Shown one piece after another: positions 13,301 through 25,059 of a stretch of DNA of 64,000 nt. Under the pieces are notes generated by a model that was given only the letters and a program-made list of their open reading frames with translations, made no database searches and was not told the origin of the DNA. Within the stretch, counting starts at the first letter, position 1. Each line of letters starts with the position of its first letter. The stretch is from Lojkania enalia (Eukaryota; Ascomycota; Dothideomycetes; Pleosporales), in the NCBI GenBank assembly GCA_010094045.1, contig ML986604.1, positions 253,512 through 317,511 of the forward strand. Direction: 5' to 3'. The position numbers were made by a program, and so were the translations under genes.

Positions 13301-16300
13301 GAAGTCAGACGCCGTATTGATATTCAGGTTCGGTTGACGCTCGATTGCACCTATCGACTATTAACAAATTTTGGCTAGTAGTGACCCTGGCACATACCCA
13401 ATCTTTGATCTGTCGTTGGGACTACCGATCCCATTTCAAGCGCGAACGAACGACCAAGCGAAATATGGCCATAGACGCCCTCATCGTCGTACTCTGAGAG
13501 ATATGTCTTGATACGTTAGCTTGCGCATGAAAATTAAGTCAGATTCCGTTTACCTGAAGGAGACCCTTTACGTCAAGAGGGGCCATGTCTAAGACCCCTC
13601 TTACCCATTCTGTTGCACGTTTATATAAACCGGTTAGGGTCGCGCGACGAAAGTTATAGTCGTCCGAAAGTTCTACTACGATGTTCGATCTTTTGGAAGT
13701 GAAAGTTGACGTCCAGCCATACTCGTCCGTTTCTCCTTCTAGGCAGCTAGACCACATAATCGACAAAAGTTCTAGTAAGGCAAAGAGAGCGGTCTTTTGG
13801 CATAATGTCGAAGGTACTTCGCGTATAATTATATCTGCGCATGCAATCGCAGCTTCTTGGACCTTTCCAATCCGGTGACAGCATCCAGCGAAGATTGTAG
13901 CAAGTTGCTGGGCTAGATAGGGTGTCGAAAAAGAATGAAATTTCCCTGTCAAAGTTCTTGACACGTATGTTTTTGTTGTAGCTGTTGCAATAGCAAACAT
14001 ACATCTTCCCATGGATCCGTTTCGAAGCTTTGGATCGAGGAAGTAAGCAAGTGCTTTGGTACAATCGCTAGCTCCCGCTCGAAGATCCTCCACTAGATAG
14101 GCAGTATTCAAGAACACGGCCTCGGGATAGCTGAGAGATTTAATATCTGATTCGCATGATGGAAGTAGAACAACGAGGTGTTTCTTCTGCTCAATGGCAT
14201 GCTCGGCTGACTTTCCACGTCGAAGAACTGTATTCAATTCAATGTCGCTTTCCACCAAATCAGATCGCTCTTCAGCAATCAAGGGTTGGCTAAATCGGGC
14301 GAGTGTCCTGAGCTCGTTCAGGTGTTTCTTACCCAGTGATGTTGTGAGATCGAAACCGTGAACGACAATGTTGAACCATGCGTCTCGCTGCAGGTTAAGA
14401 ATAGAATCATCGAGTTTAGCCAAATCTGTGACTTCTGCATTCTCGGAAAGTAGAATAGTTAATGGCTCTAGCATCTGCGCAATCTCTTGGGCGGCAAATT
14501 CTGCGTCTCTGAGATGTCGATTAGAACTATCGTATGCATCTCCTTTGCTTACGATTGTGTCGAGAAGATTGGTAAGATACGTCTCAAAAGCGGGATCGGT
14601 AGCCTTGATCTCGTTCGACAAGTGTAGACGGGCTTGTAGAACCTGAAAATGAATAAGTGATTCATGCCGCTGCGCGAAAAGGGACTAACGCACCGCTTCG
14701 AGGATAATTAAATCATCCTTGACAAGAGCGTCATGACACAACTTTGAATACAACTTCAATAAAGCACGGAATTCTCCATCTCCGCTATGGATCCCAAGAA
14801 GCGCAGACCCGGTGATGATTTTTGCGTCTACCGCTTTGCTAGCTCGTCCAATTTTTTGGATAAGCATCGACAACGCCAAGGCGGTAATTTTCTCATCTTT
14901 GCAACTTTTTGCGACTAGAGCAATAGTTTCGACAATGGTCGTGTGTACATGGTGAGGCTCTTCTACGTCGCTTGGCGTTAAAGATATCGTGCTTCCAGTT
15001 GACTGATGGTGGTAGACGCCGGTCATACGCGAAGTTTTCCCTCCATTTAATGCGGGGGAAGGAGCGGCACCTCGGTCGGCAATCGGGGCAGCGCTTATGA
15101 CATTGCCTAAACTATAAAGTGTGGTAATAATGGCATCCTGTGGCAGAAGACTGAGAACCGTGGCGAGGCAATCCGCTGCAACGCTTGCAGTGTGGTGATC
15201 AAACCCAGATTGTACGATAATCCTAGGAAGAGAGCGGCCCAAAGCAGAAGCAATATCGCTAGACATTTTGGCGAGGATAACCATGGACGTCAATATTGTC
15301 GATGCTAGATCGAAGTCAGCGGTCTGCGCTGAGTCAGTAAGTGTTGTATCCAACCATGACATCAGCAGGTCAGAGTCAGCTATTTCTTCATCGTATAAAG
15401 TGCAGCAAAGGTACGTAGTTAAGACCTTTGCTTTGACTGCGGAAGCCTGCCTCTGTTGCCACGCGGATCCTACTCGTTGGAGATAATCTAGGTCGTTTTC
15501 CAAACGTTCCATTGCCTCTACTGATATCCTAGTCAACCCTTCCACTAGGGCATCGCTCGACTGGTCGGTAACGGTTTTATTATTATTGTATGAGGAGCGC
15601 AAAAAGTCCAGTACGGATTGCTGTGGGTGCTGATTCAGTGGTGCAACTAAATACGAAGCTGAGGCTGCAACCACATTGAGAAAAGCGCCATGTAGAATCA
15701 TGTTATCAAGTGGTCGTCCATTTGCTGTGTAATGTTTCGCATATCGCTTCCACTCCCTCAACCCGTGTTGATGAGAACGGGCGTTGCGTACTATGGATAA
15801 AGCGGTTTCAAATGCTATTAGAAATTTCTCGGATAATGCAGTGTGGATTCCTTCGATAACCTGAAGTCTCTCATAAGAGTTCCAGAAATTTGCGTGCTCG
15901 GCAACGGCGTTCAGAAAGCCTAAGAGGGACATGCTAAGCGTCAGGACCCGAGCGAGGGCCCCGTCGGTGGCAAAATTAACTTGATCATCGCCATCAAACT
16001 GGTCTACTGAGAGTTCAGCGGCGGTAGCTGACCATCCTTGAATGTATATACCAATGGTATCCGTGACGAGAGTTCTCAAACGGTCATGATGGACACCAAT
16101 GGATAGAATCGCTGTTGTGAGACTATTTGTAAGGACCTCGTACGGCGAGGGATCCAGGTCGCGTAGGCCAGGCGAGGGTGCTAATATCTGGGAGGAGGAT
16201 TCTGGAAGGTAAAGCGAGAGCTGCTTCAATAGCTGTTCTGCTACGTCGGTCGATTGAATGAAGGGGGCGGCTTTGCAGAGAGCGATTAAAGCCTCTAGTT

Positions 16301-16634
16301 CTGCGAGCTTCTGTAGCAAATCAGTCACAAGTTATCACATGAAACTAGCGCATAGAGGCCCAGCAACAGCAGTTCCTGTAGCAAAGATAACAGTGGACCT
16401 ACCATTCGAATATTTGACACAGGTACACTATCAGGCGTCGCAGAACCATTGCGAGCGACGGCACCGGTCTGACATCTCTTATAAAGCCGCTGTAAGTCTG
16501 TATTTGCGTCTTTGCTCGAAGGCGAAGCAGCGGAGAGCAGCGCAAGCTTCTGGAAAGCATCACGTCGGATGCTCCGTCTACAATTGTGAGATTAGCAGTA
16601 GCGACAAGATAGGGGCTGTACAATCCTACGTCAT
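10306..16634 (-). CDS. STT4: Phosphatidylinositol 4-kinase, Stt4/PI4K-alpha type
   Basis: Makes PI4P from phosphatidylinositol at the plasma membrane, feeding PI(4,5)P2 synthesis. Eleven exons are inferred: 16634-16630, 16577-16403, 16310-14694, 14642-13554, 13506-13398, 13350-12849, 12801-12430, 12383-12128, 12081-11875, 11829-11542 and 11490-10306. Introns are 45-92 bases, all phases agree, and the product is 1934 residues, close to yeast Stt4. The first coding exon is only five bases (ATGAC), giving an MTRSIRRDAFQKLA start. The N-terminal ~1200 residues are the helical solenoid. A PI4K accessory (PIK) region lies around 1300-1450. The catalytic domain fills the C-terminal ~300 residues: FKVGDDCRQD near 1681, catalytic loop DRHNGN near 1789 and the DFG-like HIDFGF near 1805. 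The catalytic core looks intact. BRN1 lies upstream on the same strand about 450 bases away, with no sign of a functional link. Confidence 0.95.
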
Positions 16635-17080
16635 GGTTTGACAAGAGGCATGAGATCTACACGTTTTCGAAACCAAGGCTGGGGTGCACAGGTTTGAGTT
16701 GCGGAGTATAGGGTAAACAGAGGGTGGAGGGCGTTCACGAAGTGACGAAATCTTGTCGCTGCGGTGGTCCCCGGACACTATAGCAGCGATTGTTGTGGCG
16801 CATCTGTGGCGGTGCACTCTTTGAAACAGAAACAGGAAATTTATCATGAGCTCCTCGAGAAGTCACGTAGGACGTATTCAATGGTATTAACAGTGTCTAT
16901 ATCCTCAGACACCTGTAGTTTTGAAAAAAAGAAAATAATAAACCTTTATGTCTGTCTTACTATGAATCAGGTGAACAAGCATAAACAAGTCATATATGCG
17001 GGTAGGCACATTGTTATCCAACATGCAATCCTAAAACGCCTGTAGTGCCATATGAGATTCCAATTTAACTTTAGCGATCA
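16635..17080. other. STT4 promoter and BRN1 3' flank
   Basis: 446 bases between two head-to-tail minus-strand genes. The half nearer BRN1 is AT-rich (terminator side). The half nearer STT4 contains the presumed promoter. No further gene is visible. Confidence 0.5.
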
Positions 17081-19650
17081 TTAATCCGCTCCAACACTCA
17101 AATCCGCAGTGAAGTCCTTGCGAATTGTTAGGTCTTCGAAATTTTGCTCGTTATTGATAACCAGCCCCTTTTCGTTTGCTAGGTGAAGTAGACAAATAAA
17201 ACAATACGATGTTGATATATCCGTCATTGCTTGCTTGGGATATACTGTCTGTAGATTATTTATTACTCGGGTGAATTTCAAAGAGCCATCGACAGCTTTC
17301 GAAGTTGTCTCGTCAACAGGTTCTGATAGGTCGGGTGCTTGAATCTGTGCTTAATTAGTATATGCTTACTTCCGACGAAATCGCGTTAAAATACCTCTTC
17401 AAAGCCAATACCACGCCACAATTCTTCCTTGAGTCGTCGAACGTCGACCTTTTTGGCCACACGTGCGTACTGAACGTATTCAGGGCGGAACCTCCTACTT
17501 TGTGTGACTAATTGCGTCCCGAAAGCGCCTTCTTGGCTACCGGTGAGAGCAACGTCTATCTGCTGTATAGGTGCCGAGCCATCTTCCGCAGGTGGCGAGA
17601 AATGCTCGCGAGCATCTGCGAAATCGTCGTCATCGTCATCAAGAGGGCCTCCTGGAACTCCTAGTCCATCGTCTTGGAAGAAGTTTGCATCGTAGTCGCC
17701 CTGCACCGCATCCTCCTCAGCCGCTAATGGATTCTCATTCTCTCTAGCCCAATAGCCCTCATCAATCTCGGCGTTAGCATCATGGTCGGGCTTGCGCTGA
17801 TCAATCTGCCTTTGTCCACCTGTTCTCCGTGAGCCCATCCGGGCTTTTGGTTTGAGAAATAGCTGCAACAGTTGCCTTGAATTAAAGTGCTTGTCATCAG
17901 GAAGGAGATTGTGAGTTTTTGACTTCCACTGCGCTTTTGGAAGGGATATCGTAGAGTTCGAGGTTGCGGGAGTGTACAAAGCGTCGGCTATCGATTGGGT
18001 CATTGGTGCGGCGAAGTCGATCTTGAAAGGCTCTTTTTTCTTGCGTTCCGTTGGCGGTGTAGCCTTGCCAATCTCTTTTATTCGGCGGATGCGCCAGTGT
18101 TCGGGACCAGCCCAGTTCTTCCCCAGGGCATTGTCAAAATAACTGAGAATGTTCTCCTGTTCTTCTACTCGGCCATGAGATAGAGAAGTTCCGTATTGGC
18201 GGCCTTCTGTCAAGATGCCGTCGTCATTACCTTCGACGCCTTCTTCATCGCCCATACCCATGGTATGCACCCGTGCCTGGGGATCCCGAGCTGCTTCCCT
18301 GGCCCATACCTCCCCACCTTCTCCGAAACCAGTCTCAGGTGGAAGATCAAAGCCGTTCAGCGCCCCATCATCATCGTCAAAGCCCATAGCGTTGTCGTCA
18401 TCAAGAAACAATCCTGATCGATTTCCCTCTTCGCCTGCATTCTCAGAGGCGTTTTCTTCTCGTCTCCCATCATCGGTGGCTTTGAGAAAGGGAAGATCCA
18501 TTGAGCCATTGGCGTCGCCAAGATCGAATGTCTTGAGCGAGGGACACACGTCCTGTTCATCAAGACGTGCGAGATCAGGAAAATATTTTGCCGTGAGCCC
18601 CGAGATGTCAATTTCAATATTCTCATCGTACTCCTCTTCAGTCTGTGCCTCTTCCGCATTTGCAGCCTCTGCGTCTTCAGGAGCAGGAGTTTCCCGGCTG
18701 TTTTTGTCGGAAATATCTTGTGCATCATCGCTACTGTCAAACACAATTCGGCCTTTAGAATCAATAGCTAAATGATTCAGTAAAAGTCCTTTAGCACCGC
18801 CCTCGTCGAAGTCAGCAGAAGCTTTTTTGAACAAAGGATCTACTGAGAACTCTAGTTCCATCTTCTTGTTTTGCAGCTGTGTGAAGGAGCTTGCTAGTGT
18901 TGCCTCTGCTGAACGCTGCGCCTTCTTTTTCTTTCTTTTCTGTCCATCTTCACCTTCTTCCTCTTCGTCACCTTCGTCATCGTCATCCGCGGTTTCGCCA
19001 CGACGCTTCTTGTTCCCACTTTCTGCAAGACCACTAAGGAGCTTTCCGGTATCAGTTGCGACACTGTCGACACGGCTGGTGTAGATCTTGACGCATCCAT
19101 CCAATGTACAACTAGCTTTTTGGAAATTGACACCATCGCCCTCTTTGAGCAGAGACATGTCGTGAAAGTAGTCAATCAGGGCGAAGTTCCAGGAATTGTT
19201 CGCATTGATTTTCTGCGACTCGGTCAGTACCTATACCTTAGAACGTTCCTATATTTCCGCTATACATTATCTGTTGCGAGTTTCATCCACTCTTCGAAAT
19301 TTGCGAGCAGAGGCATCACTCGTTTTCCCGGCGTTACGGCGGTTCCAGCGACATTTGGCATTCCCTTTCCGATTCCATCTCGATCGTTAGATGGTGTGTG
19401 TGGACTGTTGGTGGCGAGGGATATGCGCCGTCTTGCAGGCGTCGCAGAAGTGCGGATAGAGTTAAATTGCGACTCTTGCAACGCCTGTCGTTGCTGAAGA
19501 CGGTCCGCTTTCTCCTGCCGGTCGTCGTTCAGAGGGATCCTAATTGTTTGTTTAGTAGCAAACAGCACAGGGTATGGCAAGGTAAACTCACTTTATGGGT
19601 GACTTGTGCGGGGTCGCCGCAAGGCTGTACTTTTCTCTTGCGCGTGGCAT
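17081..19650 (-). CDS. BRN1: Condensin complex subunit 2 (kleisin, Barren/CAP-H)
   Basis: The kleisin of condensin, which bridges the Smc2/Smc4 heads for mitotic chromosome compaction in the nucleus. Four exons: 19650-19592, 19539-19266, 19212-17395 and 17344-17081, with introns of 50-53 bases; 804 residues. It starts MPRAREKYSLAATPHKSPIK and runs into IPLNDDRQEKADRLQQRQ, the short basic leader seen in fungal Brn1. The N-terminal kleisin helix region follows (FEEWMKLATDN, NSWNFALIDYFHDMSLL). The middle is acidic (Asp/Glu-rich, disordered) with the conserved PFKIDFAAPMTQSIADALYTP block. The winged-helix end (LKFTRVINNLQTVYPKQAM, then SYCFICLLHLANEKGL) is in the last exon. Length and block order fit Brn1/CAP-H well. 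Confidence 0.93.
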
Positions 19651-20170
19651 CTTTGCGACGATGGTATTTCGTGGTACTATCGAAGCCGATGTAGATGTTA
19701 TGTTTGTTGTTGCGGCGCGCACAAAGATGGAAGCCACCCAAACATCGCCCGACCACGTGATGGGAAACGTAGTGATGTGGCGGTGGGGGTGCTTGGCCAG
19801 AGTGCGGAACACGGAAGTAGGATACGACACCTACGCAAGCCTGCAGGATTCACAATTGATAGAACGACGCTCCCTTGCCATATATTATGCGGTGGATTTT
19901 TGTCTAGCACAGAATTCAGTCCGAATATTTTTACCATTAAAGCGCATAAGCTGTTACCCTCCATATCATATCCGCGGTAGGCGTCTCAGACATCGGACCT
20001 TTGTGATCGTTCTTCGACAGGCAGCAGGCCCCCATTACCTTGGGTATTTTCATGCCTGGATTCTTTCTAAAGCTGCACTGACCTACCAAATTGCTTACAC
20101 CCGAGGAAATTTACGGACTGCCTGAGATCGTTATATTCCATGGGAGAGGGCCCCGGAAGATGAAAAGACA
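19651..20170. other. Divergent promoter region between BRN1 and the cation exchanger
   Basis: 520 bases between the BRN1 start (minus) and the exchanger start (plus). It should hold both promoters. Open frames spanning it are antisense or upstream readings of the two flanking genes and carry no family signal. Confidence 0.5.
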
Positions 20171-23100
20171 ATGACCTCGAGTTCTACCTCAAGCCGGCGC
20201 GACCTGCAAAAGCGGCCGAGATACTCTGCACGACCATTTGTGCTTACAATCTTCGTACTACTCTCTTTGAGCTTGATATCATGGGGCGTGCAATGGACCG
20301 GACGGACGCAGAGGGCTTCGTCCTCCGTCCTCTCCAAAAGAGACGTTCCGCTTCAAGATGAAGAGGTATGAGCGCATTCGGCCAAGTTCTATATCATGAT
20401 AGCTAACACTATTTCTCTCATATAGTGCCGACTAGTTCATAAAGCCACCGATAAATGCAACTATGTCCAAGCCAATTGCCCTGACGAAGAGGCTGGTATC
20501 TTCTCCTACCTTACCTTGTACTATTGTCGCCTACCTCATGCGCAACCTTTTGCATTCATTATCCTCATATTATGGCTTGCCCTCCTGTTTAGCACTATTG
20601 GAATCGCGGCAAGCGACTTCTTCTGTGTCAATCTGAGTACAATTGCAAGCCTTCTCGGTATGAGCGAGAGTATGGCAGGGGTTACATTTTTGGCATTTGG
20701 AAACGGTAGCCCCGACGTTTTCTCAACATTTGCGGCTATGAGTACAAATTCTGCGAGTCTAGCAATCGGCGAGCTTATCGGTGCAGCTGGGTTCATTACC
20801 GCAGTCGTAGCAGGGTCAATGGCGTTAGTCCGACCATTCAGCGTAGCACGTAGGAGCTTTGTTCGAGATGTCGGCTTCTTCATCGTTGCCACAAGTTTCA
20901 GCATGGCTTTCCTTTGGGATGGTAAACTGTACCTATGGGAATCAGCCACCATGGTTGGATTTTATCTCTTCTATGTCTGTTTCGTAATGGTATGGCATTG
21001 GTGGCTTGGCCGTAGGAAAGCGCGGAGGCGCCGAACTGCTACAATGAGAAGCCAATATGTTGTCCCTGGCGGAGAAGAGGAGGAGGTGCCACAAGAGTAT
21101 CACGATGAGGATGATAGACCCGCTTCCCAAGGCGTCCGGACCCCGCTTCTAGGAGTTTCGACAGACGACTTCACAATATTAGAGCGAGCCGGCGGAGGTG
21201 GCTCACTTGAGGAAGATGACAACGAAGATGTTCGTGATAGATGGCTTGGAGAGCTAAGTAGCAACATGCGGCTCAATAGACCACCTGTTGGATCCCGTCG
21301 GAATACGCATAACCCAATTCGACCAAGCCTTGTTGGCGCTCTTGAGTTTAGGGCCGTTCTTACGTCGTTGCAAAAGTCTAGAAACATTCAATCTATACCT
21401 ATAAACCTCCGAAGATACTCTGACGATCCGAACTTCACTTCAGCTCAACAACAGGACTTAATTTCCACAACCTCTGATCCTGCGCATCGACCACCGTACC
21501 ATGTCCCGTCTATTGCTTCGGATCATACTCCAACCGTGTCCAGACCAACTAGAGAAATACGGAGGCAGCTAGGCAACCGCACACGGGCTGTCTCCGCAAA
21601 CGACATTGATGTCACCAGCTTAGATCCGGCCACGTTCGTTTCGGGGACGGTGCCGAGCATCGATTTCGGACCAGCATCTCCAGAAGAAGAGAGAGAGCGG
21701 GCTCAAGCCGAACACCCTCCTCCATCTCCTACGATATCTCTATCGCCTCCACCATCACAGCATAGCTCCAGACCGGCAAGTCCAGTCCCAGCAAATGTCA
21801 GGCATCCGTCTCCCAATAGATTGGCGCCACCCGATGTAGGAATCTCTGGAGCACAGCCGCATCGCCAGGTGACGCCAGGCCCAAGTCCTTTATCGAGTCC
21901 AGCACTAGATACTTCTGACCGTCGTGTCGCTCCACAGTTGCCAAAGCTAACTGTCCCTGGTGCATCACCACCAACCCCATTTCCTCCATACTCAGATTAT
22001 CCATTTTCAGCTCGAAGCTCGTCCAGAGCTCCGAGTTTACGCTTGCCATCGCCAAGCGCATCACCGGAATCTTTTTTTCATGGCGATCATTTCCCTGGGC
22101 TAAGTGAACCCACGAAGATGCCGCGGTGGTGGCCGTCGAGCGTTCTACCTCCACCCCATATCCTTTTATCAACGCTGTTCCCCACATTATCATGCTGGAG
22201 GGATAAAAGTGTTTGGGAGAAACTGCTGGGCATTGTTGCGGCACCGAGTGTCTTCCTACTGACGATGACGCTCCCGGTCGTCGAAACACAGAAAGATAAC
22301 ACTAGTGATGACAATATCTCCCAAAGACTCAGTCTACCACCTCCCGTTACTCCTGTCAATAGCAGCATTGGCCAACAACAACGAGATTTAGTAACAGTGC
22401 TAGAGCCAGATAGCCCTACACACGAGAACCTACCAGGAGTGGCCAAAAACGCAAGAATTAATGGTGTTTCAGCAAGCGGCGCCATCACAGCGGCGAATCA
22501 TCCCCCATGTTCAATCACGAACGATGATCGCATCCTCCAATCGCCAGAGCAGCTATCAACTATCTACTCATCTTCAGAACCTAAGCAGTGGAATCGATGG
22601 CTCGTCATAATCCAGGCTTTCACGGCTCCGTTCTTTCTAGTCCTAATTGTTTGGGCAAATACGGAGATTGAACACCCCCGCGCTCTATTCAAGCCTACTC
22701 TGTATTCCTTGGTCTTCTCCTTGATTTTGCTCGCGATACTCCTGACTACTACAACTCCTAATCGACCGCCCCGTTGGCGAACCCTGCTATGTTTCCTAGG
22801 TTTTGCTGTCAGCATTGCTTGGATAAGCTCCATTGCCAACGAAGTCGTCGGCGTGTTAAAGACATTAGGAGTCATCCTAAACATGAGCGATGCTATTCTT
22901 GGCCTCACCATCTTCGCTGTTGGCAACTCACTGGGAGATTTTGTGGCTGATATCACAGTGGCACGGCTTGGATTCCCTGTAATGGCACTCTCAGCTTGCT
23001 TCGGGGGCCCGATGCTCAACATCCTCCTAGGAGTCGGCATTAGTGGCTGCTACATGACAATCAAAGGCGGCGAGCGTCGTCACAAGAAGCACCCTGACAG

Positions 23101-23320
23101 TCCATATAAATTCAAGCCCTACCATATCAACATCAGCACTACGCTAGTGATATCTGGCGCTACCTTACTGGCTACTTTGGCTGGTCTCCTGGTAGCGGTG
23201 CCCTGGAGAAAATGGAGAATGGATAGGACAATTGGATGGGGCTTAGTGGCACTTTGGAGTGCCAGCACGCTTGCTAATGTGATCATCGAGATGCTGGGCC
23301 TAAGTAGCAATATAGGTTGA
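20171..23320 (+). CDS. Ca2+/cation exchanger, CaCA superfamily (NCLX/CCX-like)
   Basis: A membrane antiporter expected to move Ca2+ against Na+ or H+ in an internal membrane. Exons 20171-20365 and 20426-23320 (60-base intron, phase 0) give 1029 residues. An N-terminal helix lies at about residues 20-42. The first exchanger domain carries the alpha-1 repeat with FGNGSPDVFSTFAA near 157. Then comes a disordered cytosolic loop of about 450 residues rich in Ser, Pro and Arg, and a second exchanger domain with the alpha-2 repeat VGNSLGDFVADITVARLG near 895. The GNG-SPD / GN-SLGDF pair is typical of the NCLX/CCX branch rather than vacuolar Vcx1-type CAX proteins. Yeast relatives are Ecm27 and YDL206W. 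The substrate and organelle are inferred from the family only. The loop, with many S/T-P sites, is much longer than in animals. Confidence 0.9.
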
Positions 23321-25059
23321 GTGCAATTCACCCATCACGGTTCTAGATATCGATGCTGGGGTGGATCAGGTTTTGCAAATGGATACCCTTTTACACGCAC
23401 AAGCAAGATACAGTTCACCACTGCAGACCCTCCTTGACCGGTGAGACCCATGTACTAATGCACCAAGACGGGCGCCAGACGGGCCCGGGAAAAATCAGTG
23501 AAAAATCTAGCATTGCCATCCTATGAATGTCGGGCTCCCACGTGTCAATGCGAATTGTCACCGAGAGATTGGGCGGCAGTCGGGCTGCATATTGATCCAC
23601 TCGTGTAGCTAAAGAGCCTCGAGGTAAAGCTTGCTGCAGCACGTTGGGCTGAGTTGTGCTGTTTTGGCGGCAAAATGACGGGGCGAAGTGGGTGGGATCA
23701 ACCAGTTCATCAATTGAGAACGTGACACGTATTTGGGCCCTGTTGAGGTCTGAGCGGAAGCCGACAGACTGATGCATGCACCCAAAATAGGCCGGTGAAT
23801 GAGTCCAACTCTGCTACTGTCTGAACTGGCGGCCGCAATAAATAAGGGAAGAACTAGGATAGCTTTTGCAGATTCAGCTCGCACTCCTGCATACTTTTTC
23901 CTGTCGCCTCGCTGCCTGCTGTCCCTGCCCTGGCCCCCAGACGACTGCTTGCTGCTCTTGTGCAACTAGCCAGCCAGACCAAGCCAGACTATGTTCTACT
24001 CAGTATCGAACCTTACGCACCGCTACCTGATTCGAAGAGTTCGACGCAGACCGTGAGCGCCGAGTGGGGGCCCTACAGTTGCATTCCATCCAAAATATTT
24101 ACCATACTCGACGCCACGGCAACGGGGACAGACGCACATTGACCACACAAAAGCAACCAGATCATCGCCCGCCCGCTCGCCCTGCGATTCTGCGCTGCAC
24201 CGCTACACCGCTGCACTGTGTGTGTGTGCAACCTCCCGGCCTATCGTTTTGGGGGCTTGACGGCCACCGGCAGCCCTCTGCCATACCGCCGAGTGATCTA
24301 CCACCCAAGCCCATCGATCGCGGCGTCATCTTGCCTGAGGCTGCAGACGCCCCGAGCCTAGGCCGCACATCGCACTCGCCCAATTTTCCAGTCTTTTTTG
24401 TACCACCGGCCAAGAGCACGGCCGCCGTCATCGTCAGGATATCTCTTATCGATTGCTGCTGGCGTCTTGCACAGCTCACTCCCTCCCTCCCTCCCTTCCC
24501 CCCAAGTCTCCCACGCCCAGCAGGGCAGCCTGTCTGAGCCTAGCTGGCCCCTCCTCAAACACATCCTCCCCGTCCGCCTCACGCCTCCTCTAACGCGCAG
24601 CACCCCGCCCTGTCCGGGGCGCAGGCCAGAGGCTGATCGGTGGTTTGCTTCAGCCGATTCTTTCGAGACGCACACTTTACCCCGGCGGCGAATCAGCGTC
24701 AGCCCTACGAGCTTGCACGGCGCCCGCTCCTCAACCTCACGCACCCCCCGCCCCCTTTCCCTTCTGATCCTCTTCATATATACTACCGCTCGCCCGCTGC
24801 CATCGCTGCATCGTGCAGCTGCAGCGGACCAGGTCGCTACTGTTTACAAACACAGGCTCGCCCGCCGCCGGCCCTCGCCGAGCCCCACCATCGCTGCGCG
24901 CTTCTGCGCACCCCGCCGTAAGCGTCTGCCCGGCGCAAGCGTCCTCTCAGACTCGGGACACCAGGTCCGTCTTCACCACCTTGAATCCAAGACATTCCGG
25001 ACTCGGCCTTTCCCTGGAAGGACAGGCTCGAGTGCGGTGTCGTGACCAAACCAGCGTCT
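23321..25059. other. Long GC-rich 5' region of the ubiquitin-like/CaaX gene
   Basis: 1.7 kb without a supportable gene. The right half is GC-rich with pyrimidine tracts (for example around 24480-24500), as in leaders of highly expressed fungal genes. Open frames here, including 24398-25045 on the plus strand, are Ser/Pro/Arg-rich composition artefacts without domain content. They end at the start of the next gene and could at most be upstream open frames. Confidence 0.45.

Noticed and set aside
18215..18775. 186-residue plus-strand open frame
   Set aside because: Antisense of the acidic centre of BRN1 (Asp/Glu codons read backwards as Ser/Pro/Phe).
24398..25045. 215-residue open frame upstream of the CaaX gene
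   Set aside because: Ser/Pro/Arg-rich, GC-driven, lies in a leader-like region, and no domain or splice support is seen.
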